DNA from: Segatella hominis | GTDB taxonomy: Bacteria > Bacteroidota > Bacteroidia > Bacteroidales > Bacteroidaceae | DNA length: 64,000 nucleotides | Assembly (NCBI RefSeq): GCF_019249725.2 | Contig: NZ_CP137559.1 | Coordinates: 1,797,501 to 1,861,500, forward strand | Direction of reading: 5' to 3' | Shown here: in pieces, positions 16,915-24,553 of the stretch | Numbering within the stretch: the stretch's first letter is position 1 | Layout of the letters: each line of letters begins with the position of its first letter | Notes under the pieces: generated by a model | Told to the model about the DNA's origin: nothing | The model's input: only the letters and a program-made list of their open reading frames with translations | The model's database searches: none | Translations under genes and position numbers: made by a program

Positions 16915-17765
16915 TATAAATTCCTTTCTTCTGTAGCAGAGCGAAACACTTCTGAAATGACTTGCCATGTTCTCCTTACTTGGTCATAATTCAAACCCGA
17001 TTGTGAATTGAGAGTTTGGCTTATCAAATAGCTTCTCTCTTCCAACTGCAATTCCTCATCAATTTTGTCCGCATAATATGTAAGTTGGTCTCGGTTCAAT
17101 AACTTTGCCAAATCGTTTGCCAGCCAATAGCCACCAGCCACATATTCGTCAAAATCTTCCCAATCATACACTTCCATATATGCTTCTCGATTCAAGTTTG
17201 CCATAAGGTAGTTATCCAATATGAACGTCATATCCTCTGCATCCTTGTTTGTGGTTAGATGTCTGTCCATCCAAGCATTGAACTTCAGCAAGAATAATCC
17301 ATGCAAAGAAGCTATCTTTACGGTGAATTTGTCATCAATACTAACCGTTATCGCATCAGAAAGCACTTCGTCAAACCCTTTTACGGACATGGCAACCGTT
17401 TCTTCGGGTGGCCAATAGATGTTGTCATCTTCCTTGGCGACATATCCATACGGAACAACATCTATCTCATAGTCACCATAATAGAAGCGTTGGTGTTTTG
17501 CCTTGTCCTTTTCAAATCCATCCGCAATTAAACTGTTCTTGATTTTGTCAAATTCCTGCCAATTAGGAACAGCTATTGCCAAATCCAAGTCTCTTGTCTT
17601 TCTACGTGATGACGTGTCCAGCATCTGCTGCATGATTATATCTCTGGCGGTGGCTCCTATGATAAAGAAGTCATGATCCATTTTACGGAAGCTATCTGTA
17701 AGTTTCTCCAACAAATCCATAAGGAATGGATTGTTTATCTTTTCACTTGAGATCTCTAAGTTCAT
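16914..17765 (-). CDS. AbiEii-like nucleotidyltransferase (type IV toxin family)
   Basis: 283 aa. The nucleotidyltransferase core is seen as IIGATARDIIM (residues 35-45) followed by RRKTRDLDLAIAV, with D59 and D61 as the metal-binding pair. A third acid lies in YEIDVVPYG (about residue 100). KIASLHGLFLLKFNAWMDR is the helix typical of AbiEii/MenT-like enzymes, which transfer nucleotides to tRNA or other targets and arrest growth. The start overlaps the AbiEi-like gene by 23 nt and the end overlaps the PP2C start by one base. Family assignment rests on motifs and partner; phage-defence activity is inferred. Confidence 0.82.
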   Translation of the reverse strand: MNLEISSEKINNPFLMDLLEKLTDSFRKMDHDFFIIGATARDIIMQQMLDTSSRRKTRDLDLAIAVPNWQEFDKIKNSLIADGFEKDKAKHQRFYYGDYEIDVVPYGYVAKEDDNIYWPPEETVAMSVKGFDEVLSDAITVSIDDKFTVKIASLHGLFLLKFNAWMDRHLTTNKDAEDMTFILDNYLMANLNREAYMEVYDWEDFDEYVAGGYWLANDLAKLLNRDQLTYYADKIDEELQLEERSYLISQTLNSQSGLNYDQVRRTWQVISEVFRSATEERNL

Positions 17766-18762
17766 TCTTTAATATGCGTTGCGCAGCCTCCAAGCAGCGA
17801 CTGTTGCCACTACCCATCAAGTCTGCATAGATTAATATAGCAGGAACAGTTCTGTTGTCTGTTTCCCAATTCCAAAATTTGTTGTACAGATGAATTTCCC
17901 CATTTGCATCTTGCTTGACGACACCTGTTCGTATAAGATGTGCTGCAGGTATTTCCGTGTATATGTCGAAAAGTCCTGGTTGTAAGTAGCCATCCGTCAA
18001 GTTTGCGGCAGGCTCTCCTCCCCATGACATGCCCTTTGGTAATGCAATGTTTTTCCACTCATTTCTATTCTCTTCTGTTCTAAATGCCATTGTGCCTACC
18101 AACAATTTGGGTTTCAATACTTCATTGTAATTGTTTACCCATAAGTCAAGTAGTTGTTTTTTGTCTTTTATTATGCGACCGTTTTTAGTGTCACAAACAA
18201 AGCCACGTCTTGCAAGTTCATCCAAGACGTTTTTCACGCTTCCCAAAGATACACCAATTTGCTCTTTTATCTCTCGATAAGGCTTCTTTATATTGTCTGC
18301 ATTTTGCAACAGATAAAACACGATTTTCAATCCTGCATCTTGAAACACAGGATAGGTTTTCACCTTGGACTCTGTATTTTTCCTTCCTTGATTAAATATT
18401 TGGAAAATCAAGTTTCCTGCCTTTGTATATCTGACAAGGCAGTTTCCTGCACAGTCCAGATAGTTGATACCTCTATTTGCCAATTCTGTTGATACCTGTG
18501 GCGTGACATATTGCGTAACAAGCAAGATTTGCTGCTTGTCATTGTTCATAGTTTGCATAGTCGCTAATGTCGGATTTAATGTGGCCTTGGTTATGTTTTC
18601 CCTTACATGACACACAAAATCTACATTCATGATCTTAACAGTGACATCATTTTCATTGGTACAATTTACTTTGACGGCTGTTGTTGACACAACATCCCCC
18701 ACAGGAAGGCTTGCTCTAAGAGCATCCAATGCTTGGTTTATTATGATATTGTTTGCCATCAT
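17743..18762 (-). CDS. AbiEi-type antitoxin/transcriptional regulator
   Basis: 339 aa (338 if the second Met is used). The central winged HTH (KPYREIKEQIGVSLGSVKNVL, about residues 160-180, then ELARRGFVCDTKNGR) and the C-terminal domain with WGGEPAANLTDGYLQPG match the long AbiEi regulators of type IV systems. These repress their own operon and neutralise AbiEii. The gene heads a tightly overlapped run: AbiEi, AbiEii, PP2C, 41-aa peptide. Inverted repeats based on TGTTCAAT just upstream are the likely autoregulatory operator. Confidence 0.82.
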   Translation of the reverse strand: MMANNIIINQALDALRASLPVGDVVSTTAVKVNCTNENDVTVKIMNVDFVCHVRENITKATLNPTLATMQTMNNDKQQILLVTQYVTPQVSTELANRGINYLDCAGNCLVRYTKAGNLIFQIFNQGRKNTESKVKTYPVFQDAGLKIVFYLLQNADNIKKPYREIKEQIGVSLGSVKNVLDELARRGFVCDTKNGRIIKDKKQLLDLWVNNYNEVLKPKLLVGTMAFRTEENRNEWKNIALPKGMSWGGEPAANLTDGYLQPGLFDIYTEIPAAHLIRTGVVKQDANGEIHLYNKFWNWETDNRTVPAILIYADLMGSGNSRCLEAAQRILKNELRDLK

Positions 18763-18772
18763 TTTATATTAT

Positions 18773-18860
18773 TTGTTCAATATATCAGTTGTGTTCAATT
18801 TGATTGAACATTGCAAAGATAATGAACAAAACTTAAACAAACGAACTTTTTGTTCAATAT
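18773..18860. promoter_or_regulatory. Operator/promoter region of the AbiE-like operon
   Basis: A perfect inverted repeat TGTTCAAT-TTG-ATTGAACA covers 18792-18810. Same-orientation half-sites with TTGTTCAATAT lie at 18773-18783 and 18850-18860. The minus-strand -7 (read on plus as CAAAGATA, 18814-18821) sits immediately beside the palindrome, and CAAA at 18838-18841 may be the -33. A repressor bound here would block transcription, as known for AbiEi proteins. Confidence 0.7.
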
Positions 18861-18889
18861 TTCATCTTATTCAATACTATTTAACATAG

Positions 18890-19202
18890 TGCGAAGATTG
18901 AACAGGGATGTCTTCTATGAAAGATGATGCATATATATAATAATGTGATGACTTGTATCTTATGGCGTAAAATATTAGGTTTATTTATACTTTGATATAT
19001 GTCACGCAATCGTAAGAAAGGCTTCCTTGCATCATATAAGTTGCGGCTTTGCTATCATCCATCTCACCCTTGCCGATTCGCAAGGCGAGGTATGTGATGA
19101 GGCAGAGGCTATCTATTACACCTTCGGATCTGGGAAGGCGCAGGAAATGAGGGTCAGTGGATGCAAGGTAGAAGGTGAATATAAGGTGAATTTCGAGAAA
19201 TG
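18890..19202. other. Intergenic DNA, possible gene remnant
   Basis: About 310 nt. Its right part reads without stops in one plus frame from 19027 onwards (ADSQGEVCDEAEAIYYTFG), with a coding-like base composition but only a TTG start and no family I know. Another frame from ATG 18999 gives a 32-aa basic peptide. I see no convincing gene and treat it as degenerate. Confidence 0.3.
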
Positions 19203-19283
19203 CTCATTCGAAATGAGTGGTTTTGCTTCGAATTACTCATTCCGAATGAGCAAAAATAGCAGAAATTACTCATTCAGAATGAG
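19203..19283. repeat. Three 15-bp palindromes at exact 33-bp spacing upstream of the DUF4143 ATPase
   Basis: CTCATTCGAAATGAG (19203-19217), CTCATTCCGAATGAG (19236-19250) and CTCATTCAGAATGAG (19269-19283) share arms CTCATT/AATGAG. Their starts are 33 bp apart, so they lie on one face of the helix. The last copy ends 17 bp before the -33 box of the ATPase promoter. This is the layout of a cooperative operator. Confidence 0.8.
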
Positions 19284-19300
19284 CAAAAAGAAGGATTCTC

Positions 19301-19331
19301 TTGGAATTTATCATAAAAAATCGTATCTTTG
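19301..19331 (+). promoter_or_regulatory. Promoter of the DUF4143 ATPase
   Basis: TTG at 19301-19303, 20 nt, then TATCTTTG at 19324-19331. The start codon is 21 nt downstream. Confidence 0.8.
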
Positions 19332-19352
19332 CAGGCGATTAAATATTTGAAC

Positions 19353-20609
19353 ATGAAAGAGTTATTGAAGAAAATTATATTTGAGCAGCAGGAATACGGC
19401 AAGAATATAGCGCAAGATACGGTTCCGAGAACTATTGAGGAAGAGTGGCTTACCACAACGGAGATACTAATTATTACTGGTATAAGACGTTGTGGAAAGT
19501 CTGTTTTGCTCCAGCAAATACGTAACAAGTTGCCGGAGCAAGACTTCTTTTTCAATTTTGATGATGAGCGACTTGTCAACTTTACTGTGGCAGATTTCCA
19601 AACATTGCAAGAATGTTTCTTCGAACTCTTTGGTGAGCAGCATACCTATTATTTTGATGAGATACAGAATGTGAAGGGCTGGGAGACCTTTGTGCGCCGT
19701 CTCTACAACGAAGGCAATAAGGTGATTGTAACTGGATCAAATGCCCGAATGCTGAGCAGAGAGCTTGGCACTCATCTCACGGGGCGTTATATCGCAGTAG
19801 AGATTTTCCCTTTTTCCTTTCAAGAATACTTGCAGTTGGCAAAGGTGCAGCTGGAAGCCAAGGACTTTTATCTAACCAGCAAGTGTGCCATCCTCTTGGG
19901 GCATTTTAAGGAGTATTTGGAGAAAGGTGGATTTCCTAAGTATCTCCAGTCGCCATCCACCCGTTACCTTTCTTCACTCTACGATAGCATCATCTTCCGT
20001 GATGTGATGGCTCGTAATGGGTTGACCAATGATAAGGAGATGCAGGAACTCATCTTTTTTATTGCCAGCAATGCCACGAAGCGCATTACCTATACCTCAT
20101 TAGGTAAGATAGTGGGCATTCGTCATTCCGAAACCGTCAAAAACTATTTGGAGTACATCGAGCAAACCTATATGATATTCCAGCTCATGAAGTATTCGCC
20201 ATCGGTAAAGGTGCAGATGCTGAACCCGAAGAAGATTTACTTCATCGACAATGCCATCGTGAGTCGCATCGGATTCAATGCCACAGACAATATGGGAGTG
20301 AAGTTGGAAAACATCGTGTTCATCGAGTTAAAGCGTCGTGGGTATGATGTTTTCTATCATGCCGATAAGAAGGAGTGCGACTTTGTGGTGAGGGAGGGCA
20401 TGAGAATCAAGGAGGCTTATCAAGTAACGATAGCCATGAATGATGAGAAAACTCGCAAGCGCGAAATCGAGGGACTGATGGAAGCCATGAATGCTTATGG
20501 CTTGGCTGAGGGATATATTCTTACGATGGAGGAGAAGGAAGAACTTGAGATAGATGGCAAGCAGGTTCATGTTCTTCCTACGTGGAAATGGATGTTGAGA
20601 GAGAAGTAG
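19353..20609 (+). CDS. AAA-type ATPase with DUF4143 C-terminal domain
   Basis: 418 aa from the ATG at 19353, chosen because it follows the promoter and begins the family-typical MKELLKKIIFEQQ. Walker A is GIRRCGKSVLLQQI (about residue 45), Walker B is HTYYFDEIQNVKGWE (about 100), and the sensor region is KVIVTGSNARMLSRE. The C-terminal DUF4143 domain ends in a PD-(D/E)XK-like core: KLENIVFIELKRRGYDV, then KKECDFVVREG and AYQVTIA. Such proteins are common in Bacteroidales in variable copy number. Their role is unknown, although a nuclease or defence function has often been suspected. Confidence 0.88.
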   Translation: MKELLKKIIFEQQEYGKNIAQDTVPRTIEEEWLTTTEILIITGIRRCGKSVLLQQIRNKLPEQDFFFNFDDERLVNFTVADFQTLQECFFELFGEQHTYYFDEIQNVKGWETFVRRLYNEGNKVIVTGSNARMLSRELGTHLTGRYIAVEIFPFSFQEYLQLAKVQLEAKDFYLTSKCAILLGHFKEYLEKGGFPKYLQSPSTRYLSSLYDSIIFRDVMARNGLTNDKEMQELIFFIASNATKRITYTSLGKIVGIRHSETVKNYLEYIEQTYMIFQLMKYSPSVKVQMLNPKKIYFIDNAIVSRIGFNATDNMGVKLENIVFIELKRRGYDVFYHADKKECDFVVREGMRIKEAYQVTIAMNDEKTRKREIEGLMEAMNAYGLAEGYILTMEEKEELEIDGKQVHVLPTWKWMLREK

Positions 20610-20625
20610 AATAGGTGACAAAAAT

Positions 20626-20717
20626 CCTCAACTTGCACAACGAAATAGCCTCAACTTGCACAACAGAATTACCTCAATCTGCACAATAAAAGCGCTATAA
20701 CTTGTACAATTATAATG
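20626..20717. repeat. Four degenerate 23-bp direct repeats after the ATPase gene
   Basis: Copies begin at 20626, 20649, 20672 and 20695, exactly 23 bp apart. The first two share CCTCAACTTGCACAAC. The third reads CCTCAATCTGCACAAT and the fourth CTATAACTTGTACAAT, showing progressive decay. The period is not a multiple of three, so this is not a coding repeat. Confidence 0.8.
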
Positions 20718-20769
20718 AAATTATAACACTATTTAATATTTGTAATTTTTACAATCCATATTTTTTTAG

Positions 20770-20777
20770 TATCTTTG
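20770..20777 (+). promoter_or_regulatory. -7 box upstream of the 56-aa peptide and fimbrillin-like lipoprotein
   Basis: TATCTTTG, 68 nt before the ATG at 20846. The nearest TTTG (20739-20742) is 27 nt upstream, further than usual. Confidence 0.6.
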
Positions 20778-20845
20778 CACTTTCAAATAAGAAAAAGGTA
20801 TTAGTTTTATTTTAAACGGACAACAATTATGGAAAAAGAATTTAC

Positions 20846-21016
20846 ATGAAACCTCTCTTGAAGAGTTTTCTCATTGAGCCTATGGATTTTCTCGCTGCAA
20901 GTCCTAATCATAATCCAAGCGAATCTGCAAAAAGCTCTATCAGCTTCAGCGATGACGTGACAAGTGGTGATAATGATGCAACGAGTCCTTGGGGAGAGGT
21001 TGGTTACATTCGTTAA
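20846..21016 (+). CDS. 56-aa peptide upstream of the fimbrillin-like gene
   Basis: ATG at 20846, TAA at 21014-21016. The sequence starts MKPLLKSFLIEPMDFLAAS and continues into an acidic Ser/Asp stretch ending PWGEVGYIR. It begins inside the stop codon overlap (ACATGA) of a six-codon mini-frame starting at 20829, so re-initiation is possible. It ends 24 nt before the lipoprotein gene and shares its promoter. I do not recognise it. Small acidic peptides of this kind ahead of fimbrillin-like genes may be leader or partner peptides, which is only a guess. Confidence 0.5.
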   Translation: MKPLLKSFLIEPMDFLAASPNHNPSESAKSSISFSDDVTSGDNDATSPWGEVGYIR

Positions 21017-21040
21017 ATCAGGAATTAAAAAGAGAAAGAG

Positions 21041-22342
21041 ATGAGAGTAAAATTGTATTCAGTTATTATGTTGGCTGTTGTTACTTTCACAGCATGCAGC
21101 AATGACGAAATGAGTGAAACTCAAACACAGAAGGGCTTGACCCTCAGTGCTTCTGTCGAGAATTTAAGCACGCGTGCCTCCATGACAGATGAAAGCGGTA
21201 CATGGAAGTTTGCATTTGAGACCAATGATCAGGTTTCTGTAAGCAACAGTAAGATAACAGAAGACTATACGTTCCAAAAGACTGGCGAGCAGTTTACCTG
21301 TGCAAATGCCATGGCTACTAACGAGGCTGCCGACTGGTATGCTTATTTTCCAAGCAACAATGTGGACCTGACCGGACAAACTGGCACATTAAATGGCGTA
21401 GCCAACTATTTGGCTGCTGCTGGAAAGACGACGCAAGCTACAACCGGCAAAGATGGACTTGCGATAACATTGAGTGCCAAGGTAGCCGTGCTGCGCATTG
21501 TGGAAGCGGATAAGGTAGGTGCATTAGATATTTGCGTGAAAAATACTGCTGATGGCAAATGGGTGACTGGTCTTTCTGCCCAGAAGAATGAGACTAAGTT
21601 CAATGTTAAGACAAGCGACACCCAGACTACCCTGTTTTCCCAACAGAATGTAAAGGCTGGCGATTTCAGCTATGTGGTTGTGCCTGCTGGCATGGGAATC
21701 GAGGTATGGAATGGCGGCGTGCTCATCAGCAAAACAACGACCGGTCTTGCAGCAGGCAAGTACTACACCATTACTTCTGTGCCTACCAAAGGGCAAAGCC
21801 ATGCCACTATTAATGGCAAAGACGAATTGGTGGGTTGGGTACAGTTGTGGCCAGGTGGTCCAAGATTTGCCACCCAGAACGTGGATAAAGAAATGGACTG
21901 GCATGAGGCTGCAAAGACAGGCAAGGATTTCGCATGGGGAGAGAACTGGCGTACTCCTAATGCATATGAAATTACTGAAGTGGTAAAAGATTCAGATGGA
22001 AAAACTTTATTTGGAGGACTTTTGTATGACTTTGGTAATTTAAAAGCCGCAGAGGGTTCGCCTTCTGTTAAGATAGAGAAAAGCATCATCAATAATATAA
22101 AGGATGATATCGTTATATTCACCGGTGTGTATGCTGGATATACTAAGACCCAGCTGACTCTTTATAATAAAGATAATGGGGGTTATAGTGTTTTTGATTT
22201 CTGGACTTCTTCTGAAGGAAATGACGACAAGGGCTCCATTTTTCGTATCATGACTCAAGATGGCGTGATTGTTTTTTTTGGTATCGACCCAATGCAACAT
22301 AAAGACAGAAAATATTGGGTTCGTCCTGTACTTGCCAAGTAA
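21041..22342 (+). CDS. Fimbrillin-family lipoprotein with FISUMP-like C-terminal domain
   Basis: 433 aa. A lipobox lies at residues 16-20 (FTACSND), so it is an outer-membrane lipoprotein. Residues 30-245 have the pattern of fimbrillin/Mfa-like beta domains (STRASMTDESGTWKFAFETNDQVSV, as its landmark; WYAYFPSN; YYTITSVP). The C-terminal third (WVQLWPGGPRFATQNV, WGENWRTPNAYE, FWTSSEG, YWVRPVLAK) resembles the Fibrobacter-paralogue/DUF1566 domain, thought to bind sugars or proteins. It is probably a surface adhesin or minor fimbrial component. A strong terminator follows directly. Confidence 0.8.
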   Translation: MRVKLYSVIMLAVVTFTACSNDEMSETQTQKGLTLSASVENLSTRASMTDESGTWKFAFETNDQVSVSNSKITEDYTFQKTGEQFTCANAMATNEAADWYAYFPSNNVDLTGQTGTLNGVANYLAAAGKTTQATTGKDGLAITLSAKVAVLRIVEADKVGALDICVKNTADGKWVTGLSAQKNETKFNVKTSDTQTTLFSQQNVKAGDFSYVVVPAGMGIEVWNGGVLISKTTTGLAAGKYYTITSVPTKGQSHATINGKDELVGWVQLWPGGPRFATQNVDKEMDWHEAAKTGKDFAWGENWRTPNAYEITEVVKDSDGKTLFGGLLYDFGNLKAAEGSPSVKIEKSIINNIKDDIVIFTGVYAGYTKTQLTLYNKDNGGYSVFDFWTSSEGNDDKGSIFRIMTQDGVIVFFGIDPMQHKDRKYWVRPVLAK

Positions 22343-22349
22343 TTGATTT

Positions 22350-22403
22350 CACCCAACTCCTGTCCATGCAAGCCTTTTCCTTGACAGGGGTTGGGTGTTT
22401 TTT
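22350..22403 (+). terminator. Terminator of the fimbrillin-like gene
   Basis: CACCCAAC plus CCTGTC pairs with GACAGG plus GTTGGGTG, leaving a small bulge, and is followed by six T. Confidence 0.85.
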
Positions 22404-22909
22404 CTTTCGTTTTATTCCCTATGAAAGATAAAACGAATTTTGAAGCCAATCAGGCAATGATGATTACTTTCTCTTTGGGAGCTTATTTTTAACTACATTG
22501 AACGTTAGCCCTAAGGAATTCCGGTCATTTGGTCAAAGTCATTTCCGGTCAAAATCATTTCTGGTATTATAAAGAAAGGTTATTATCCCTCAACTTATAA
22601 AACAAAACAAATGGTTCGCTATAAGAGCTTTTCATTACCGCCACATAACATCTTCTATACAATAGCATACACCTATTTTCTGATAAAATTACGCTAAAAT
22701 CAGCCGAATAGCTAAAAATGAACTATTTATGAGTTTTTCACCTCAACAGAGGTAATGATTTAGCAACAGTTCTAAATTCTGCAATCTGCATACGTTTGCT
22801 GCCTAACAACTCTTTTCGGCTGCAAAAATACAAAAAAATAATGAATCTAAGAATTTTATTAAACAAAAAATATCAAACAGAGAAATATGTTGCAAAAAGC
22901 ACTGTCTTA
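22404..22909. other. Non-coding accessory spacer with GGTCA repeats
   Basis: About 500 nt without a supported gene. TTCCGGTCA occurs at 22519-22527 and 22543-22551, with another GGTCA at 22531-22535. Each is followed by a TCATTT-like tail. The same GGTCA core builds the dyad at 14041-14195. The rest is AT-rich. Confidence 0.5.
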
Positions 22910-23020
22910 CTAGTGGTCTGTAAAGTCTAAAAGTTGAGTAAAACGTCGTTCGTCACATACTGATGATTGATGAAATATCACACGTGCCTTACTAAACTTT
23001 TAGACTTTACAATCTACTAG
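22910..23020. repeat. 111-bp inverted-repeat element (MITE-like or long hairpin)
   Basis: Arms 22919-22941 and 22989-23011 are 23-bp inverted repeats with one mismatch (TGTAAAGTCTAAAAGTT core). They extend outwards imperfectly to CTAGT/ACTAG at the ends. The 47-bp centre carries no gene. The right end lies just before the stop codon of the next minus-strand gene, so it may also act as its terminator. Confidence 0.75.
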
Positions 23021-23024
23021 TTGT

Positions 23025-23408
23025 TTATTTTGCGAAATACGTATTTACAACATTTGTTGTTGTATTTTGCAATTTTAGCAACTTGTCGGTAAATTCTAAA
23101 ACTTTAAACTTAACAGAGAAAGTTTTTGTACCCTTTCCTTCTGATGGAAAAATAACATAAAATGTTTCTACGTTTTCCTGCTGTATTAAGTATGGCTTCT
23201 CTATAGTATGAGTCTGTCCATTAAAGGAGAAACTAGTTGTGTATGTCGTATCTTTGAATATAAGACTCGAAGTATAAGACTTTCCTTTTGGCAATTGCAA
23301 CTCCCATTTTTTACCTTTTAAGCTGTCGATTTTAAATGATTGTGCATGAACTAATTGCCCATTTAGGAACAATAGAGAAATAAAAAAATATTTAAAAATC
23401 AACTTCAT
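23025..23408 (-). CDS. Small secreted beta-rich protein, unknown
   Basis: 127 aa with a clear signal peptide (KYFFISLLFLNGQLVHA, cleavage about residue 22). The mature part has alternating beta pattern: KKWELQLPKGKSY, SLIFKDTTYTTSF, VIFPSEGKGTKTF. It recalls small lipocalin- or META-like secreted domains but has no diagnostic motif. It is on the same strand as the DUF3990 cassette and 55 nt downstream of it, so read-through is possible. AT-rich, like the surrounding accessory DNA. Confidence 0.65.
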   Translation of the reverse strand: MKLIFKYFFISLLFLNGQLVHAQSFKIDSLKGKKWELQLPKGKSYTSSLIFKDTTYTTSFSFNGQTHTIEKPYLIQQENVETFYVIFPSEGKGTKTFSVKFKVLEFTDKLLKLQNTTTNVVNTYFAK

Positions 23409-23463
23409 ATTTATTTAATTACTTTATACCTGTTAATACTATATTATAATCTATTAAAAGAGA

Positions 23464-23949
23464 TTATTCATCTATCAGCTGGAGATAACTAATAGCTTTT
23501 TCCGTACCGAAAAAATACTGGCGATTCAACTTTTTGTAGGTCAACTCTTTTACAAGTTGTTCTAAATTCATCCCCCCATTCAAATATCTTTCCAGTTGAA
23601 AAGCAACACCATCATCAGCTACGGGGCCTACCACCACATCATAGCCATGAACAAATTTATCATTATCTCTTTTACGATTAGCAATAATAAATTTCGCCCA
23701 TTCTATTGAAGGACTATCGAAAGCCAATACTTTCAAACTTCCATCAGTCAAAAGTTTCTCATCAAACAAGAACTTTGTCACGACAGGAGAACCAGAACCA
23801 ATTATACGAGCTCGCTTGATGGCCATATCCATTGCCTGTGGAAAAATATCGGTCAGATAAAAGCCTTGACCAAAATCCTTATAAGGCTTACACTTAGTAA
23901 AGTCAATCTTGTCTATGAACAAATTGGACCCATGATATAATTCTAACAT
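23464..23949 (-). CDS. DUF3990 protein (ADP-ribosyltransferase-fold, toxin candidate)
   Basis: 161 aa. The opening LELYHGSNLFIDKIDF and KDFGQGFYLTDIF supply the His and Tyr positions of an H-Y-type ADP-ribosyltransferase fold. The later segment NRQYFFGTEKAISYL supplies the usual third motif. This is the DUF3990 family layout. It overlaps the DUF3791 gene by 7 nt and sits last in a three-gene cassette. Enzymatic activity and target have not been shown by anything in the sequence; toxin behaviour is inferred from fold and gene order. Confidence 0.8.
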   Translation of the reverse strand: MLELYHGSNLFIDKIDFTKCKPYKDFGQGFYLTDIFPQAMDMAIKRARIIGSGSPVVTKFLFDEKLLTDGSLKVLAFDSPSIEWAKFIIANRKRDNDKFVHGYDVVVGPVADDGVAFQLERYLNGGMNLEQLVKELTYKKLNRQYFFGTEKAISYLQLIDE

Positions 23950-24167
23950 ACTAAACCTCCTCCATACCTATGACAAATAACTGCCAAATCATCCACTGCA
24001 TCATCTAATGAAAGAAGATGCTCTGCCCCATAACATTCATACAAGAATTCCAATCCCTTATATCTTTTAAGATAAGCATAGGATTGCTTCAAGGATAAGC
24101 CAAAACGCTGCGCAAATTGGCTCACACAATATATAATATAATAAGTTTTATTCTCTAATTCCATCAT
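23943..24167 (-). CDS. DUF3791 protein (antitoxin candidate)
   Basis: 74 aa, matching DUF3791: a helical start (TYYIIYCVSQFAQRFGLSLKQSYAYL) and the typical end with LLSLDDAVDDLAVICHRYGG. This family nearly always accompanies DUF3990, with the overlap of reading frames seen here (7 nt with the downstream gene, 4 nt with the upstream one). I infer an antitoxin or specificity partner. Cytosolic; no DNA-binding motif is visible. Confidence 0.8.
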   Translation of the reverse strand: MMELENKTYYIIYCVSQFAQRFGLSLKQSYAYLKRYKGLEFLYECYGAEHLLSLDDAVDDLAVICHRYGGGLVC

Positions 24168-24412
24168 TCTCCAACTATTTTTCCATATTTCAGTTCGTCC
24201 TTCAACAACTCATAGTTATATCCGGAGCTCTCATAATATAACCCTGTTTCCAAATCCTGAAGTCTTTCAAATAACTCCGAATTATAAACACAATCTAATG
24301 CCTCTTCAAGAGAATACTTGAAGTCTTCCATCAACCACATTGCCATATCTTTGATACGGGCATTTATCATGATGCTTATCTGACCGGCAGTAAGCTTTGT
24401 TTGTACTTCCAT
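24164..24412 (-). CDS. First gene of the DUF3990/DUF3791 cassette (82 aa)
   Basis: 82 aa, mostly helical: ISIMINARIKDMAMWLMEDF, SLEEALDCVYNSELFERLQD, then ETGLYYESSGYNYELLKDEL. The pattern of a small acidic helical protein with the LYYxSxxY turn is common in front of DUF3791 genes. It overlaps the next gene by 4 nt (ATGA). It is probably an antitoxin component or regulator of the cassette. I cannot assign a DNA-binding motif. Confidence 0.7.
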   Translation of the reverse strand: MEVQTKLTAGQISIMINARIKDMAMWLMEDFKYSLEEALDCVYNSELFERLQDLETGLYYESSGYNYELLKDELKYGKIVGE

Positions 24413-24553
24413 AACTATATACTTTTTCTTTTGTGGGCAAATTTACTAAAAACAAATGAGTTTTCTCCATTTTCCTCAATAATTTTATACGAATTTCAGT
24501 TTTTATTTGTAATTTCGCAGCAAATTTCTAAACACATATTAATTTTAAACAAC

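Noticed and set aside
19203..19283. CRISPR-like array
   Set aside because: Only three short palindromic units with 18-bp gaps, no spacers of normal length and no cas genes.
19027..19350. 107-codon plus frame upstream of the DUF4143 ATPase
   Set aside because: TTG start only, contains the regulatory palindromes and the ATPase promoter, and has no recognisable family.
22421..22492. 23-codon plus-strand frame after the fimbrillin terminator
   Set aside because: Too short, no promoter between it and the terminator, no conserved features seen.
24401..24553. 51-codon N-terminal extension of the purine permease
   Set aside because: Overlaps the divergent small gene and is AT-rich; family members start at the MLQKLFGF position.
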